From: Dysosmobacter welbionis
GTDB taxonomy: Bacteria; Bacillota; Clostridia; Oscillospirales; Oscillospiraceae
Assembly: GCF_005121165.3 (NCBI RefSeq)
Contig: NZ_CP034413.3
Coordinates: forward strand, 3,000,001-3,064,000
Reading direction: 5' to 3'
DNA length: 64,000 bases
Position numbers and translations under genes: made by a program
Part shown: piece after piece, positions 53,441 to 63,300 of the stretch
How the letters are laid out: every line of letters begins with the position of its first letter
Numbering within the stretch: position 1 is the first letter of the stretch
Notes under the pieces: model-generated
Told to the model about the DNA's origin: nothing
Database searches by the model: none
What the model saw: only the letters and a program-made list of their open reading frames with translations

Positions 53441-53980
53441 TTACTTCTTGTAGTAGGTGGGTCGGCCCTTCTCGTCGTGGTCCTTGTCGAAGGTGGGATA
53501 GGCGCCGCCGTTGAAGCCGTTGTAGCCCAGGGGATTGCGGAAGCCCAGGGGGTTCTTGCCCACAGGATGGGTCTCCAGCAGCTCCTTGATCAGCTCACTG
53601 TAGCCCTCCACAACGGCCTCCACCAGCAGCTTGTCGCCCTTCTCCTTGGTGGCCTTGGTGGGGTTGCCGATGACGCCGTAATCCAGGTCGTCCTTCTCCA
53701 GCAGCGCGAAGGTGCCCTCAGCGCCGTAGAACTGCCAGCGGTGAGAGGCCTCGCCGGGAGCCATCTTCCACTTGGGGTCCACCAGGGGCGTGCCGCCGCC
53801 GTCGATGGCCAGGTCCATGTGGACCAGGTCGCCGTACAGGGACAGCGCCATGGAGGTCTCCGCCTCGTCGGCGTGCCACATGAAGTCCTCCAGCACGTTC
53901 TTGTTGTCCCGCAGGAAGTCATACCAGGTGGAAGCCAGAACGAAGTAGCCCTCCGCTGAGCGACGGTTCTGCAGGCTGGC
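53441..53980 (-). pseudogene. Creatininase-family amidohydrolase, C-terminal part
   Basis: The C-terminal 180 residues read as a normal creatininase-family protein (FMWHADEAETSMALSLYG as the metal motif, like HAGExETS; then WQFYGAEGTFALLEKDD and LVEAVVEGYSELIKELLETH). At about 53980 the frame joins unrelated sequence that runs on to 54169 and beyond. The N-terminal half with the first metal ligands is missing. The kept C-terminus shows little decay, so the break may be recent. Confidence 0.65.
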
Positions 53981-53984
53981 AGGG

Positions 53985-54755
53985 CCGTTGCCCGCGAGGC
54001 GGCGGACCTGCTGTCCATTCAGTATTATGTCCGGGACATCGAAGAAGAGATAGCCAAGCGCATGAAGCAGCCGGTCAAGGAGATCAGCGAGGTGGAAAAG
54101 GATGCTGAGAGCCGCTTCGATGTCTTCGGCAACATTCTGGCCCAGGTGTTGGCACTGAGTCCTCTCCATAAGGGGGTATTGGAGTGCCCGCCCGATTTGG
54201 CAGAGCGACTCCGAAGGCGTTCCTCTCTGGAGATGGTCACGACATCACTTTGCCAACAAGGGGCCGGACACAGACTGCGCGGTGCTGCTATAAACGATTG
54301 GTTATCCCAAAGCACAGCCCTGTCCACCAATTTGGGTGGACAGGGCTGTGCCGTGCATGAAATGGCAGGTTCAGAATTGAAAAGTCGCTGTGTCTCTTGA
54401 TTGGCCTCCGCCGCGGCAATGAACTCCCGGAATACAAGGGGGCCTGCCTACGGTAGGAACAGGGGCAGGGGCCTATTGGCTCCACATCGGGCTGGATGTC
54501 CGGGTCCGGCAGTTCTGCTTCCGGTGCCGGGTGGGCTTTTCCATTCAGAACCCGATGTACGCATAAAAGGCCCGGGCCGGTTGTTGCCCGCCTCTGATGA
54601 CAAATACTGCCCCGTGCCGCCAGGGGGCCCTGGTGCCCAAGGCCGGGGCCAGACATGGGCCAGACTTCTGGAGGGCGACATTCACCCCGCCACCGGCAGC
54701 CGACCCGGGGAGGCCGCCGCAATTCCCGCCCCCGGGCCGAATACTGTGCTGCGGA
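53985..54755. other. Region of fragments and low-complexity G+C-rich DNA
   Basis: On the plus strand at about 54000-54220 a frame reads LLSIQYYVRDIEEEIAKRMK and EISEVEKDAESRFDVFGNIL, which looks like part of a real coiled-coil protein but has no start or clean end. From 54350 to 54755 no credible gene is seen on either strand. Confidence 0.4.
54313..54350. terminator. Perfect hairpin, possible bidirectional terminator
   Basis: A 16-bp perfect inverted repeat (CACAGCCCTGTCCACC with its complement) and a six-base loop. It lies downstream of the glutamine synthetase gene on the minus strand and may end that transcript. Confidence 0.5.
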
Positions 54756-56843
54756 TCAGACGGAGAACAACAGGTCGGAGTAGGTGGGGAAAGGCCAGCG
54801 GTCAGAGCTGGTGAGGGTCTCCAGCTGATCGGCAGCCCGCCGGGCGGTATCCATATCGGGGATCAACACATCATGGCTGTATCGCATAGCTTCCGCAGCG
54901 TCCGCGGGAATTGCAGACAGGTCCGTCTCCAGCTTGTCGGAGGCGGCCATCAGGGCATCCGTCAAGCTGCCGATCTGGCAGGCAGTGCTGACCTCATACT
55001 GGCAGCAGGCACCCAGGTCCTTTTTGGTACCGGCCCGGCTGCACAGGTCCCCGGCAAAGGCGGAGACGGCGGGTAGGATTTGGCGGCGGATCATGTCCGT
55101 CATGGTCCGTGCCTCGATACAGATGACCGTAGAGTAGTTCTCAATGTGGATCTCCGCCCGGGCCTCGATCTCCTCCTTGGTGTAGATGCCGTGCTTGACA
55201 AACAGATCCACGTTTTTGGGAGCGGTGTACATGGGCAGAGCATCAGCGGTGGAGGTCAGGTTGGAGAGGCCACGCTTCCCGGCCTCCTCCAGCCAGGCCT
55301 CGTCATAGCCGTTGCCGTTGAAGATGATCCGCTGATGCTCGGTGAATACCCGGCGGATCAGCTTCTCCAGGTCGGCCTGGAAGTCCCGGGATACCTCCAG
55401 CTCGTCCGCAAACTGTTCCAGTTCCTCGGCCATGATGGTGTTCAGGGTGATGTTTGGACCGGAGATGGACTGGGAGGAGCCCAGCATCCGGAACTCGAAC
55501 TTGTTGCCGGTAAAGGCCATGGGGGAGGTGCGGTTCCGATCCGTGTTATCCTGGGGGATAGCGGGCAGGGAGTCCACGTCGATCTTCAGCGTCCGCTTGC
55601 CGGTGCTCTGGAAATCCGTGTCGTTGATGATGGAGTCCACCACAGCGGAGAGCTCGTCTCCCAGGAAGATGGAGAGCACGGCGGGCGGTGCCTCCTGGGC
55701 GCCCAACCGGTGGTCGTTGCCGGGGAAGGCCACCGTGGCCCGGAGAAAGTCCTGGTAGTCGTCCACACCTTTGACGAAGGCCGCCAAAAACAGCAGGAAC
55801 TGGGCATTCTGCCGGGGGGTGGAGCCGGGCTTGAACAGGTTCTTGCCCGTGTCGGTGGAGAGGGACCAGTTGTCATGCTTGCCGGAGCCGTTGACGCCCG
55901 CGAAGGGCTTCTCATGGAGCAGGCACACCAGTCCGTGGCGGTCGGCCACCTTCTTCATCATTTCCATGGCCAGCTGGTTCTGGTCGCAGGCGGAGTTGGC
56001 ATCGGAGAACACCGGCGCCATCTCATGCTGAGCAGGGGCTACCTCGTTGTGCTTGGTCTTAGACAGGACGCCGAGAGCCCAGAGCGTCTCATCCAGATCC
56101 TTCATATACGCGGCCACTCTGGGGCGGATGGCACCGAAGTAATGGTCCTCCAGCTCCTGCCCCCTGGGGGGCTTTGCGCCGAACAGGGTCCGGCCGCACA
56201 TTCGCAAGTCCTCCCGCTTCTCATAGAGGGCCTTGTCAATCAGAAAATACTCCTGCTCCGGCCCTACCTGGGCAGTGACCCGCTTCGTCTCTGTGTCGCC
56301 GAAGAGCCGGAGGATGCGGACCGCCTGGCGGCTGACCTCGTCCATGGACCGCAGAAGAGGCGTCTTCTTGTCCAGGGCTTCGCCGGAGTAGGAGCAGAAG
56401 ACGGTGGGGATGCACAGGCTGCCCTCCTTGATGAAGGCAAAGGAGGTGGGATCCCAGGCGGTGTAGCCCCGGGCCTCAAAGGTGGCCCGCAGACCGCCGG
56501 AGGGGAAGGAGGAGGCATCCGGTTCACCCCGGATCAGCTCCTTGCCGGAGAATTCCATCATGATCTTTCCGCCGCCCACAGGGGCGATGAAGCTGTCGTG
56601 CTTCTCCGCCGTGACGCCGGTCATGGGCTGGAACCAGTGGGTGAAATGGGTGGCGCCTTTTTCCACGGCCCACTGCTTCATGGCCTCAGCGATCTCATTG
56701 GCGGTGGAGAGGTCCAGGGGCGTCCCCTCCGTCACGCACTTCTTCCAGGCGCTGTAAGACGCCGAGGAGAGACGCTCCTTCATAGTGCCTTCGTTAAATA
56801 CCAGACTCCCAAACAGCTCCGGCAATTTCTTCGTCTCACACAT
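54756..56843 (-). CDS. glnN: Glutamine synthetase type III
   Basis: The 695-residue protein starts at ATG 56843 (AGGAGG 9 bases upstream; a GTG at 56846 is possible). It has the GSIII size and text: FTHWFQPMTGVTAEKHDSF (about 64), GGGKIMMEFSGKEL, VGPEQEYFLID (about 200), HNEVAPAQHEMAP (about 275), FAGVNGSGKHDNWSL (about 325) and NGNGYDEAW. The catalytic Glu and His of the GS core are all visible. It converts glutamate and ammonium to glutamine and feeds gltBD and asnB on the same strand. Confidence 0.95.
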   Translation of the reverse strand: MCETKKLPELFGSLVFNEGTMKERLSSASYSAWKKCVTEGTPLDLSTANEIAEAMKQWAVEKGATHFTHWFQPMTGVTAEKHDSFIAPVGGGKIMMEFSGKELIRGEPDASSFPSGGLRATFEARGYTAWDPTSFAFIKEGSLCIPTVFCSYSGEALDKKTPLLRSMDEVSRQAVRILRLFGDTETKRVTAQVGPEQEYFLIDKALYEKREDLRMCGRTLFGAKPPRGQELEDHYFGAIRPRVAAYMKDLDETLWALGVLSKTKHNEVAPAQHEMAPVFSDANSACDQNQLAMEMMKKVADRHGLVCLLHEKPFAGVNGSGKHDNWSLSTDTGKNLFKPGSTPRQNAQFLLFLAAFVKGVDDYQDFLRATVAFPGNDHRLGAQEAPPAVLSIFLGDELSAVVDSIINDTDFQSTGKRTLKIDVDSLPAIPQDNTDRNRTSPMAFTGNKFEFRMLGSSQSISGPNITLNTIMAEELEQFADELEVSRDFQADLEKLIRRVFTEHQRIIFNGNGYDEAWLEEAGKRGLSNLTSTADALPMYTAPKNVDLFVKHGIYTKEEIEARAEIHIENYSTVICIEARTMTDMIRRQILPAVSAFAGDLCSRAGTKKDLGACCQYEVSTACQIGSLTDALMAASDKLETDLSAIPADAAEAMRYSHDVLIPDMDTARRAADQLETLTSSDRWPFPTYSDLLFSV

Positions 56844-56877
56844 CACACAAAACCTCCTGTCTCAAATTCGTTCTGTA

Positions 56878-56911
56878 TCAAAAAGGAATGCGGAGAGCTT
56901 TCTCACATTCC
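56878..56911 (-). terminator. Terminator overlapping the asnB stop codon
   Basis: On the minus strand GGAATGTG and CGCATTCC pair (8 bp with one wobble) and are followed by TTTTT. The stem contains the TGA of asnB. The glutamine synthetase start is only 35 bases further on, so some read-through is possible. Confidence 0.6.
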
Positions 56912-58486
56912 GCTCTGACCGTAGTTGGAGAGGACCCGGGCGGAGGGATCGTCCACGTCGCAGCCCTCCCAGGACCGGTTGGGCATCCAGAAGTCCCGGA
57001 TCATCCGGGCCTGGCCGGGGTAACACTGCTCAAAGATCTCCCGGTACAGCAGGCTCTCCTTGGTGAAGGGCGGACAGTAGTCATACTGTTTGCGTCGGGT
57101 CTCAAACTCAGAATCCGTGTACTTCTCCTCCGCGTAAGCCTTCAGGTCGTCCACCATGGAGTGGCCCACTGCGTCGGAGAAGGCGGCCTTCTGCCGCCAG
57201 AGGATGCTGTCCGGCAGCAGGCGGTCCTTTTCAAACGCGTGGCGCAGCAGGTACTTGCCCATGCCATAGGTGTTCATTTTCAGCGCCGGATCCACCGCCA
57301 TGACGTATTTCACGAAGTCCAGGTCGCCGAAGGGGACCCGGGCCTCCAGAGAGTTGACGGAGATGCACCGGTCCGCCCGCAGCACATCGTACATGTGCAG
57401 CTCATCCACCCGCTTTTTGGACTCCTGCTGGAAGGCTCCGGCGCTGGGGGCAAAGTCTGTGTACTTGTAGCCGAACAGCTCATCGCTGATCTCGCCGGTC
57501 AGCAGCACCCGGATGTCCGTCTTTTCGTGGATGGCCTTGCAGCAGAGATACATGCCCATGCTGGCCCGGATGGTGGTGATGTCCCAGGTGCCCAGGGCGG
57601 CGATGACGACGGGCAGGGCCGCCAGAACCTCCTTCCGGGTCATATAGACCTCCGTGTGATCGGCGCCGATGAACTCCGCCGCCTCCCGGGCGTACTTCAG
57701 GTCGATGGCATCCGTGTCCATGCCGATGGCGAAGGTACGGATCTTCTTCCCCAGAATTACGGAGCTGATGGCGCACACCAGGGAGGAGTCCAGCCCGCCG
57801 GAGAGCAGGAAGCCCAGGGGAGCGTCCGCGTCCAGCCGTTTATCCACCGCCGCGATCAGCTTGTTGCGGATGTTGCGGCAGACGGTCTCCAAGTCATCGG
57901 GGGAGTACTGCGTGACGGTGGTGAGATCCGCATAGCGGACAAATTTTCCGTCCGCGTAATAGTGTCCCGGCGGGAAGGGGCGGATCCCCTTACACAACCC
58001 CACCAGGTTTTTCGGTTCGCTGGCAAAGACGATGGCGCCGGAGCGGTCATAGCCGTAGTACAGGGGCCGGATGCCGATGGGATCCCGGGCTGCGATGAGC
58101 TCATCCCGCTTGGAATCGTAGATGATGAGGGCGAACTCCGCGTCCAGCTTGGCGAACATCTCCAGGCCGTACTCCCGGTACAGAGGAAGCAGGATCTCAC
58201 AGTCGCTGCCGCTGCGGAAGGAGTAGCCTTTTTCCGTCAGCTGCCGCTTCAGGGGGCGGAAGCCGTAGATCTCGCCGTTGCAGACCACATAGTCCCCGTC
58301 CAGCTCAAAGGGCTGCATCCCCGCCTCCGTCAGGCCCATGATGGCCAGCCGGTGAAAGCACAGCCAGCCGGACGGCGTCTCGAGGATCTGAGACATGTCC
58401 GGTCCCCGGGACCGGGTTCGGTCAAAGAAGGGCAGAAGTTCCTCCTTGGTGTAGGTCTTTTTGGAAAAACCCATAATTGCGCACAT
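56903..58486 (-). CDS. asnB: Asparagine synthase (glutamine-hydrolysing)
   Basis: Starting at ATG 58486 gives MCAIMGFSK, with Cys at position 2 as needed for the class II glutaminase; the frame is open four codons further up, but GGAGG fits only this start. The 527-residue protein has the glutaminase domain (TRSRGPD, HRLAIMGL, YVVCNGEIYGF) and then the synthetase domain with the PP-loop LLSGGLDSSLVCAI (about 250). Its C-terminal text LRHAFEKDRLLPDSILWRQKAAFSDAVG (split) is typical. It makes asparagine from aspartate, ATP and glutamine. An Asn T-box lies directly upstream. Confidence 0.94.
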   Translation of the reverse strand: MCAIMGFSKKTYTKEELLPFFDRTRSRGPDMSQILETPSGWLCFHRLAIMGLTEAGMQPFELDGDYVVCNGEIYGFRPLKRQLTEKGYSFRSGSDCEILLPLYREYGLEMFAKLDAEFALIIYDSKRDELIAARDPIGIRPLYYGYDRSGAIVFASEPKNLVGLCKGIRPFPPGHYYADGKFVRYADLTTVTQYSPDDLETVCRNIRNKLIAAVDKRLDADAPLGFLLSGGLDSSLVCAISSVILGKKIRTFAIGMDTDAIDLKYAREAAEFIGADHTEVYMTRKEVLAALPVVIAALGTWDITTIRASMGMYLCCKAIHEKTDIRVLLTGEISDELFGYKYTDFAPSAGAFQQESKKRVDELHMYDVLRADRCISVNSLEARVPFGDLDFVKYVMAVDPALKMNTYGMGKYLLRHAFEKDRLLPDSILWRQKAAFSDAVGHSMVDDLKAYAEEKYTDSEFETRRKQYDYCPPFTKESLLYREIFEQCYPGQARMIRDFWMPNRSWEGCDVDDPSARVLSNYGQSGM

Positions 58487-58506
58487 AGATAGAAGCACCT
58501 CCGAAA

Positions 58507-58775
58507 TAAAAAAGATCGCAGCTCCGTCCTGAAATTTCAGGACGAATAGCTGCGATCCGCGGTGCCACCTGACTTGCCCCCTGATCGGGGACCTCTTTGA
58601 CTAGGCTCCAACAAGCCCGCGTGAGGTAACGGTCACGACTCGTTTCACTTACTGGCGGTCTCCCGCGTTCAGATCACAGCTACGGAGTGTTCTTCCCGCG
58701 GATTCTTTGGTACGGGGTTCTCACCATCCCCCGCTCACTGGCCCGGAACATCCGCGGTACTTTTCTCCATCAACG
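58507..58775 (-). promoter_or_regulatory. T-box leader (Asn specifier) of asnB
   Basis: The T-box core AGGTGGCACCGCG is at 58570-58558. Stem I closes with GGAG/CTCC and CCGCGGAT/ATCCGCGG. The specifier loop has AGTA on the 5' side and GAAGAACA on the 3' side, which places codon AAC (Asn) at 58691-58689. A terminator stem of about 19 bp (58557-58514) with a six-T run follows the T-box core. Uncharged tRNA-Asn should therefore prevent termination and raise asnB expression. Confidence 0.9.
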
Positions 58776-58804
58776 CCTTTGCTGATGTTAAAATTATGGT
58801 CTAA

Positions 58805-58833
58805 AGATTACCACTGGGGATATCCGCTGTCAA
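58805..58833 (-). promoter_or_regulatory. Sigma-A promoter of asnB
   Basis: TTGACA (58833-58828) and TAATCT (58810-58805) are exactly 17 bases apart on the minus strand. The start of transcription would be near 58798, just before T-box stem I. Confidence 0.75.
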
Positions 58834-58906
58834 TGTGGGAATATCCCAAAACCCAGCTGAAAATTTCCTGAAATTTCTCCATCCTTGTGTCAGGGGGATG
58901 TCCCAT

Positions 58907-60312
58907 CTACCCAATGGAGCGTACCAGATTCGTGTAGCCGGTCAGATACCGGTCCACCTCCGCAGCGGCGGAGCGCCCTTCGGCGATGGCCCACACCACC
59001 AGGGATTGGCCCCGGCGCATATCGCCAGCGGCGAACACCTTGTCCGCATTGGCAGCATAGCTCCCCGGCGCTGTGCGGACCGTCCTGTCCGCCTCCACAC
59101 CGAAGGCCTCGCACACGCCCCGCTCACACCCGGCAAAGCCGGTGGCGCCGATCAACAGCTGGCAGGGCAGGGTATCCCCCTCCGTGGTGACCACACCGGT
59201 CAGGGAACCGCTTTCCCCCGCCACCAGGCTCTGGACCTGGACGCCGAACCGCCGGGGATCCTGGCCCGTAACGGCCAGCGCCTCTTCGTGGGCGTAATCC
59301 AGCGGCAGGCTTCCCGCAGCGTCCAGGTAATCCGTCCGGGGACGGCGCACCAGCTGGGTCACGGAGCGGCAGCCTTGCCGCAGGGCGGTGGCCACACAGT
59401 CGCTGGCGGTATCGCCAGTGCCGATGATAACCACATCCAGCCCGGAGGCGGAGGGAACCGCCGCCTCCGCCTTGCCGAACTGAGCCCGCTCCACAGCAGC
59501 CTTCAGGTACTCGGTGCCGTAGCATACGCCGGAGATGCCGGTGGTGTCCAGTCCCAAGGGCCGGGGTGCTCCGGCCCCGCAGCAGAGGATCACCGCGTCG
59601 TACTCCGCCAGCAGCCGCTTTGCCACGGCACCCTCTGAGGCGTCCACACCGCAGACGAAGGTGACGCCCTCCTCGGTCATCAGGTCGATGCGCCGCCGGA
59701 CCACAGATTTGGGCAGCTTCATATTGGGGATGCCGTACATCAGCAGACCGCCGGGGTGCTCCGCCCGCTCGATGACGGTGACCATGTGGCCCCGGCGGTT
59801 CAGTTGGTCCGCTGCCGCCAGGCCCGCCGGGCCCGAGCCTACCACGCAGACCTTCTTCCCCGACCACTGGGGCGGCCGGCGTGGGCGGAGCTTCCCGGCG
59901 CCAAAGGCCGCTTCGATGATGCTCAACTCATTGTCCCGGACCGTAATGGGGTCCCCATAGATGCCGCAGATGCAGGCGTTTTCGCAGGGGCGGGGCACAC
60001 GCGGCCGGTGAACTCCGGAAAGCTGTTGACCTTCAGCAGCCGGCTGAGGGCGTGGCCCCAGTTGCCGGAGAGGATCATGTCGTTCCACTCGGGGATCAGG
60101 TTGTGCAGGGGACAGCCAAAGGCCTTTCCCTCATATATCATCCCCGCCTGGCAGAAGGGGACGCCGCAGTTCATGCACCGGGCGCCCTGCTGGCGCCGGA
60201 TCTCCTCCGGCAGGGGAAGGTGGAACTCCTCCCAGTCCCGGACCCGCTCCGCCGCGGGCCGGCGGCCATCCTCCCGGCGGGTATATTCCAAAAAGCCGGT
60301 GGGTTTTCCCAT
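58907..60312 (-). CDS. gltD: Glutamate synthase small subunit, frameshifted in this sequence
   Basis: GltD passes electrons from NADPH through FAD to GltB. The first frame (60312-59995) has [25 protein letters not shown] and [13 protein letters not shown], the Fe-S cysteine region. The second carries [29 protein letters not shown] (FAD site), [14 protein letters not shown] and [18 protein letters not shown] (NADPH site). They meet at GRVCPAP-CENAC near 59993, where a C run on the minus strand is one base short. Corrected length is about 468 aa, which is normal. It starts 16 bases after gltB. Confidence 0.9.
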
Positions 60313-60328
60313 GTTGTCCAGCCTCCTC

Positions 60329-63300
60329 TCAAGCTCTGGTATTGGCGTAGAACGCCTCGATCTCCGCCTGCTGACGGGTCATGCCTTTCTCCTCGTACTG
60401 GGCGATGGACCGGAGCATCCGGTCGTAGTCCCGGGGCATGACCTTCTTGAAGCAGGGGACGTAGGAGTGGAAGGCCGCCAGGATCTTCTTCCCCCGGGGG
60501 AGCCGGTGGCGGCCACATGGGCCTCAATGAGGGAGCGGAGCTCGGCGATGTCGTGAGGCTCCGTCAGGGTGTCCGTCATCACCTGGTCCTTGTTGAGGCG
60601 CATATAGAGGTCGTGCTTTTCGTCCAGCACATAGGCGATGCCGCCGGACATCCCGGCTGCGAAGTTCTTTCCCGTGGGGCCGAGGATCACGCAGCGGCCG
60701 CCGGTCATGTACTCGCAGCCATGGTCCCCCACGCCCTCCACCACGGCGATGGCGCCGGAGTTGCGGACGCAGAACCGCTCGCCGGCCATCCCGTTGATGA
60801 ACGCCTGGCCGGAGGTGGCGCCGTACAGAGCCACGTTGCCCACGATGATGTTCTCGCCGGGGTCGAAGGTGCTGTCCTTGGGTGGATAGAGTACCAGCTT
60901 GCCGCCGGAGAGGCCCTTGCCCAGCCCATCGTTGCAGTCGCCCTCCAGCTCCAGGGTCAGTCCTTTGGGGATGAAGGCGCCGAAGGACTGGCCTCCGCCG
61001 CCATGGCAGGTGATGACATAACTGTCATCCGGCAGGGAGTCCCCGCACTGCCGGGTGATCTCGGCGCCGAACAGCGTGCCGAAGGCCCGGTCCGTGGAGG
61101 AGACGGTGAGCTCCAACCGGCCGGTCCGCTTCCCCTTCAGCGTCTTGCCCAGTTTGGCCAGCAGCACGCTCTCATCCAGGGTCCGCTCCAGATGAAAGTC
61201 GTAAACATCTCCGGGATTGAAGTGGGACGGCCCGCCGCTCCAGGGATTTTCCAGCAGGCTGCGGAGGTCCAGGGTCTCCGCCCGGTGGGTCACCAGCTTC
61301 TCCCGGACCCGCAGTAGGTCACTGCGGCCCACCAGTTCATCCACGGTGCGGATGCCCAGGGCCGCCATATACTCCCGCAGCTCCTGGGCCACGAATTCCA
61401 TGAAGTTCACCACGTACTCCGGCTTGCCGGAGAAGCGGGACCGGAGCTGGGGATTCTGGGTGGCAATGCCCGCCGGGCAGGTGTCCAGGTTGCACACCCG
61501 CATCATGCAGCAGCCTAGGGCCACCAGGGGCGCGGTGGCAAAGCCGAATTCCTCCGCCCCCAGCATACAGGCGATGGCCACATCCCGCCCGGTCATCAGC
61601 TTGCCGTCGGCCTCCAGGGCCACCTGGCTCCGCAGACCGTTGGCGATCAGGGCTTGGTGGGCCTCCGCCACGCCCAGCTCCCAGGGCAGGCCCGCCCCGT
61701 GGATGGAGCTGCGGGGCGCGGCGCCGGTGCCGCCGTCATGGCCGGAGATCAGCACCACCTGGGCACCGGCCTTGGCCACGCCGGCGGCGATGGTGCCAAC
61801 CCCCGCCTCGCTGACCAGCTTCACGCTGATCCGGGCCCGGCGGTTGGCGTTTTTCAGGTCATAGATCAGCTGGGCCAGGTCCTCGATAGAGTAGATGTCG
61901 TGGTGAGGCGGCGGAGAGATCAGTGTCACGCCGGGGGTGGAGCACCGGGTCCTGGCAATCCAGGGATAGACCTTTTTCCCGGGCAGATGGCCGCCCTCGC
62001 CGGGCTTGGCACCCTGAGCCATCTTGATCTGGATCTCCTGGGCGCTGGTGAGGTAGGCGCTGGTAACGCCGAACCGGCCGGAGGCTACCTGCTTGATGGC
62101 GGAGCACCGCTCATCGCGCAGGCGCGCCGCGTCCTCGCCGCCCTCGCCGGAGTTGGACTTGCCGCCGATGCGGTTCATGGCGATGGCCAGGCACTCGTGG
62201 GCCTCCTGGGAGATGGAGCCGTAGCTCATGGCGCCGGTTTTGAATCGCTTGACAATGGACGCCACAGGCTCCACCTCGTCGATGGAGATGCCGCCGCTCT
62301 CATCGAACTGGAAGTCCAGCAGCCCCCGCAGGGTATGGGGCTTGGCAGGCTCGTCCACCAGGGCGGAATACTCCTTGAAGGTCTCGTAGCTGCCCTCCCG
62401 GACGGCCTTCTGCAGCAGCAGGATGGTCCGGGGGTTGTACATGTGGTCCTCCTTGTCCGGGCCGGACCGCAGCTTGTGGATGCCGGTGGAGTCCAGCGTG
62501 GAGTCGTAGCCCAGGCCCAGGGGATCGAAGGCCTGGCTGTGGTTCCACTCCACGCCCTCCTCGATCTCTGCCAGGCCGATACCCTCCACCCGGCTGACTG
62601 TGTTGGTGAAGTACTTGTCCACCACGTCCCGGTTGATGCCCAGGCACTCGAAGATCTGGGCGGACTGGTAGGACTGGATGGTGGAGATGCCCATTTTGGA
62701 GGCGATCTTCACGATGCCGTGGAGGATGGCGCTGTTGTAGTCGTTGACGGCCGCAGTGGGATCCTTATCCAGCATCCCCAGGGTCACCAGCTCCTCTACG
62801 CACTCCTGGGCCAGATAGGGGTTGATGGCCTGGGCGCCGTAGCCCAGGAGGGTGGCGAAGTGGTGGACGTCCCGGGGCTCGGCGCTCTCCAGGATCATGG
62901 AGACTGCGGTGCGCTTTTTCGTCCGCACCAGATACTGCTCCAAGGCGGACACCGCCAGCAGGGAGGGGATGGCTACATGGTTCTCGTCCACCCCCCGGTC
63001 TGACAGGATCAGGATGTTGGTGCCATTCTTGTAGGCCCGGTCCACGTTGACGAACAGCCGGTCCAGGGCATTGGCCAAGGGAGAGCCCTTGTAGTACAGC
63101 AGGGAGATGGTCTCCACATGGAAGCCAGGCCGGTCCATGTAGCGGATCTTCATCAGATCCACGGAGGTGAGGATGGGGTTGTGGATCTGGAGGACTGTGC
63201 AGTTCTCCGCTCTTTCCTCCAGCAGATTGCCGCCGGAGCCCACATACACCGTGGTGTCGGTGACGATCTCCTCGCGGATGGCGTCCATGGGCGGGTTGGT

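Noticed and set aside
55080-56918. A 612-codon plus-strand frame opposite glutamine synthetase, with similar long antisense frames over asnB, gltB and the hydantoin operon
   Set aside because: Composition is typical of antisense frames in G+C-rich genes and the real genes on the other strand are unmistakable.
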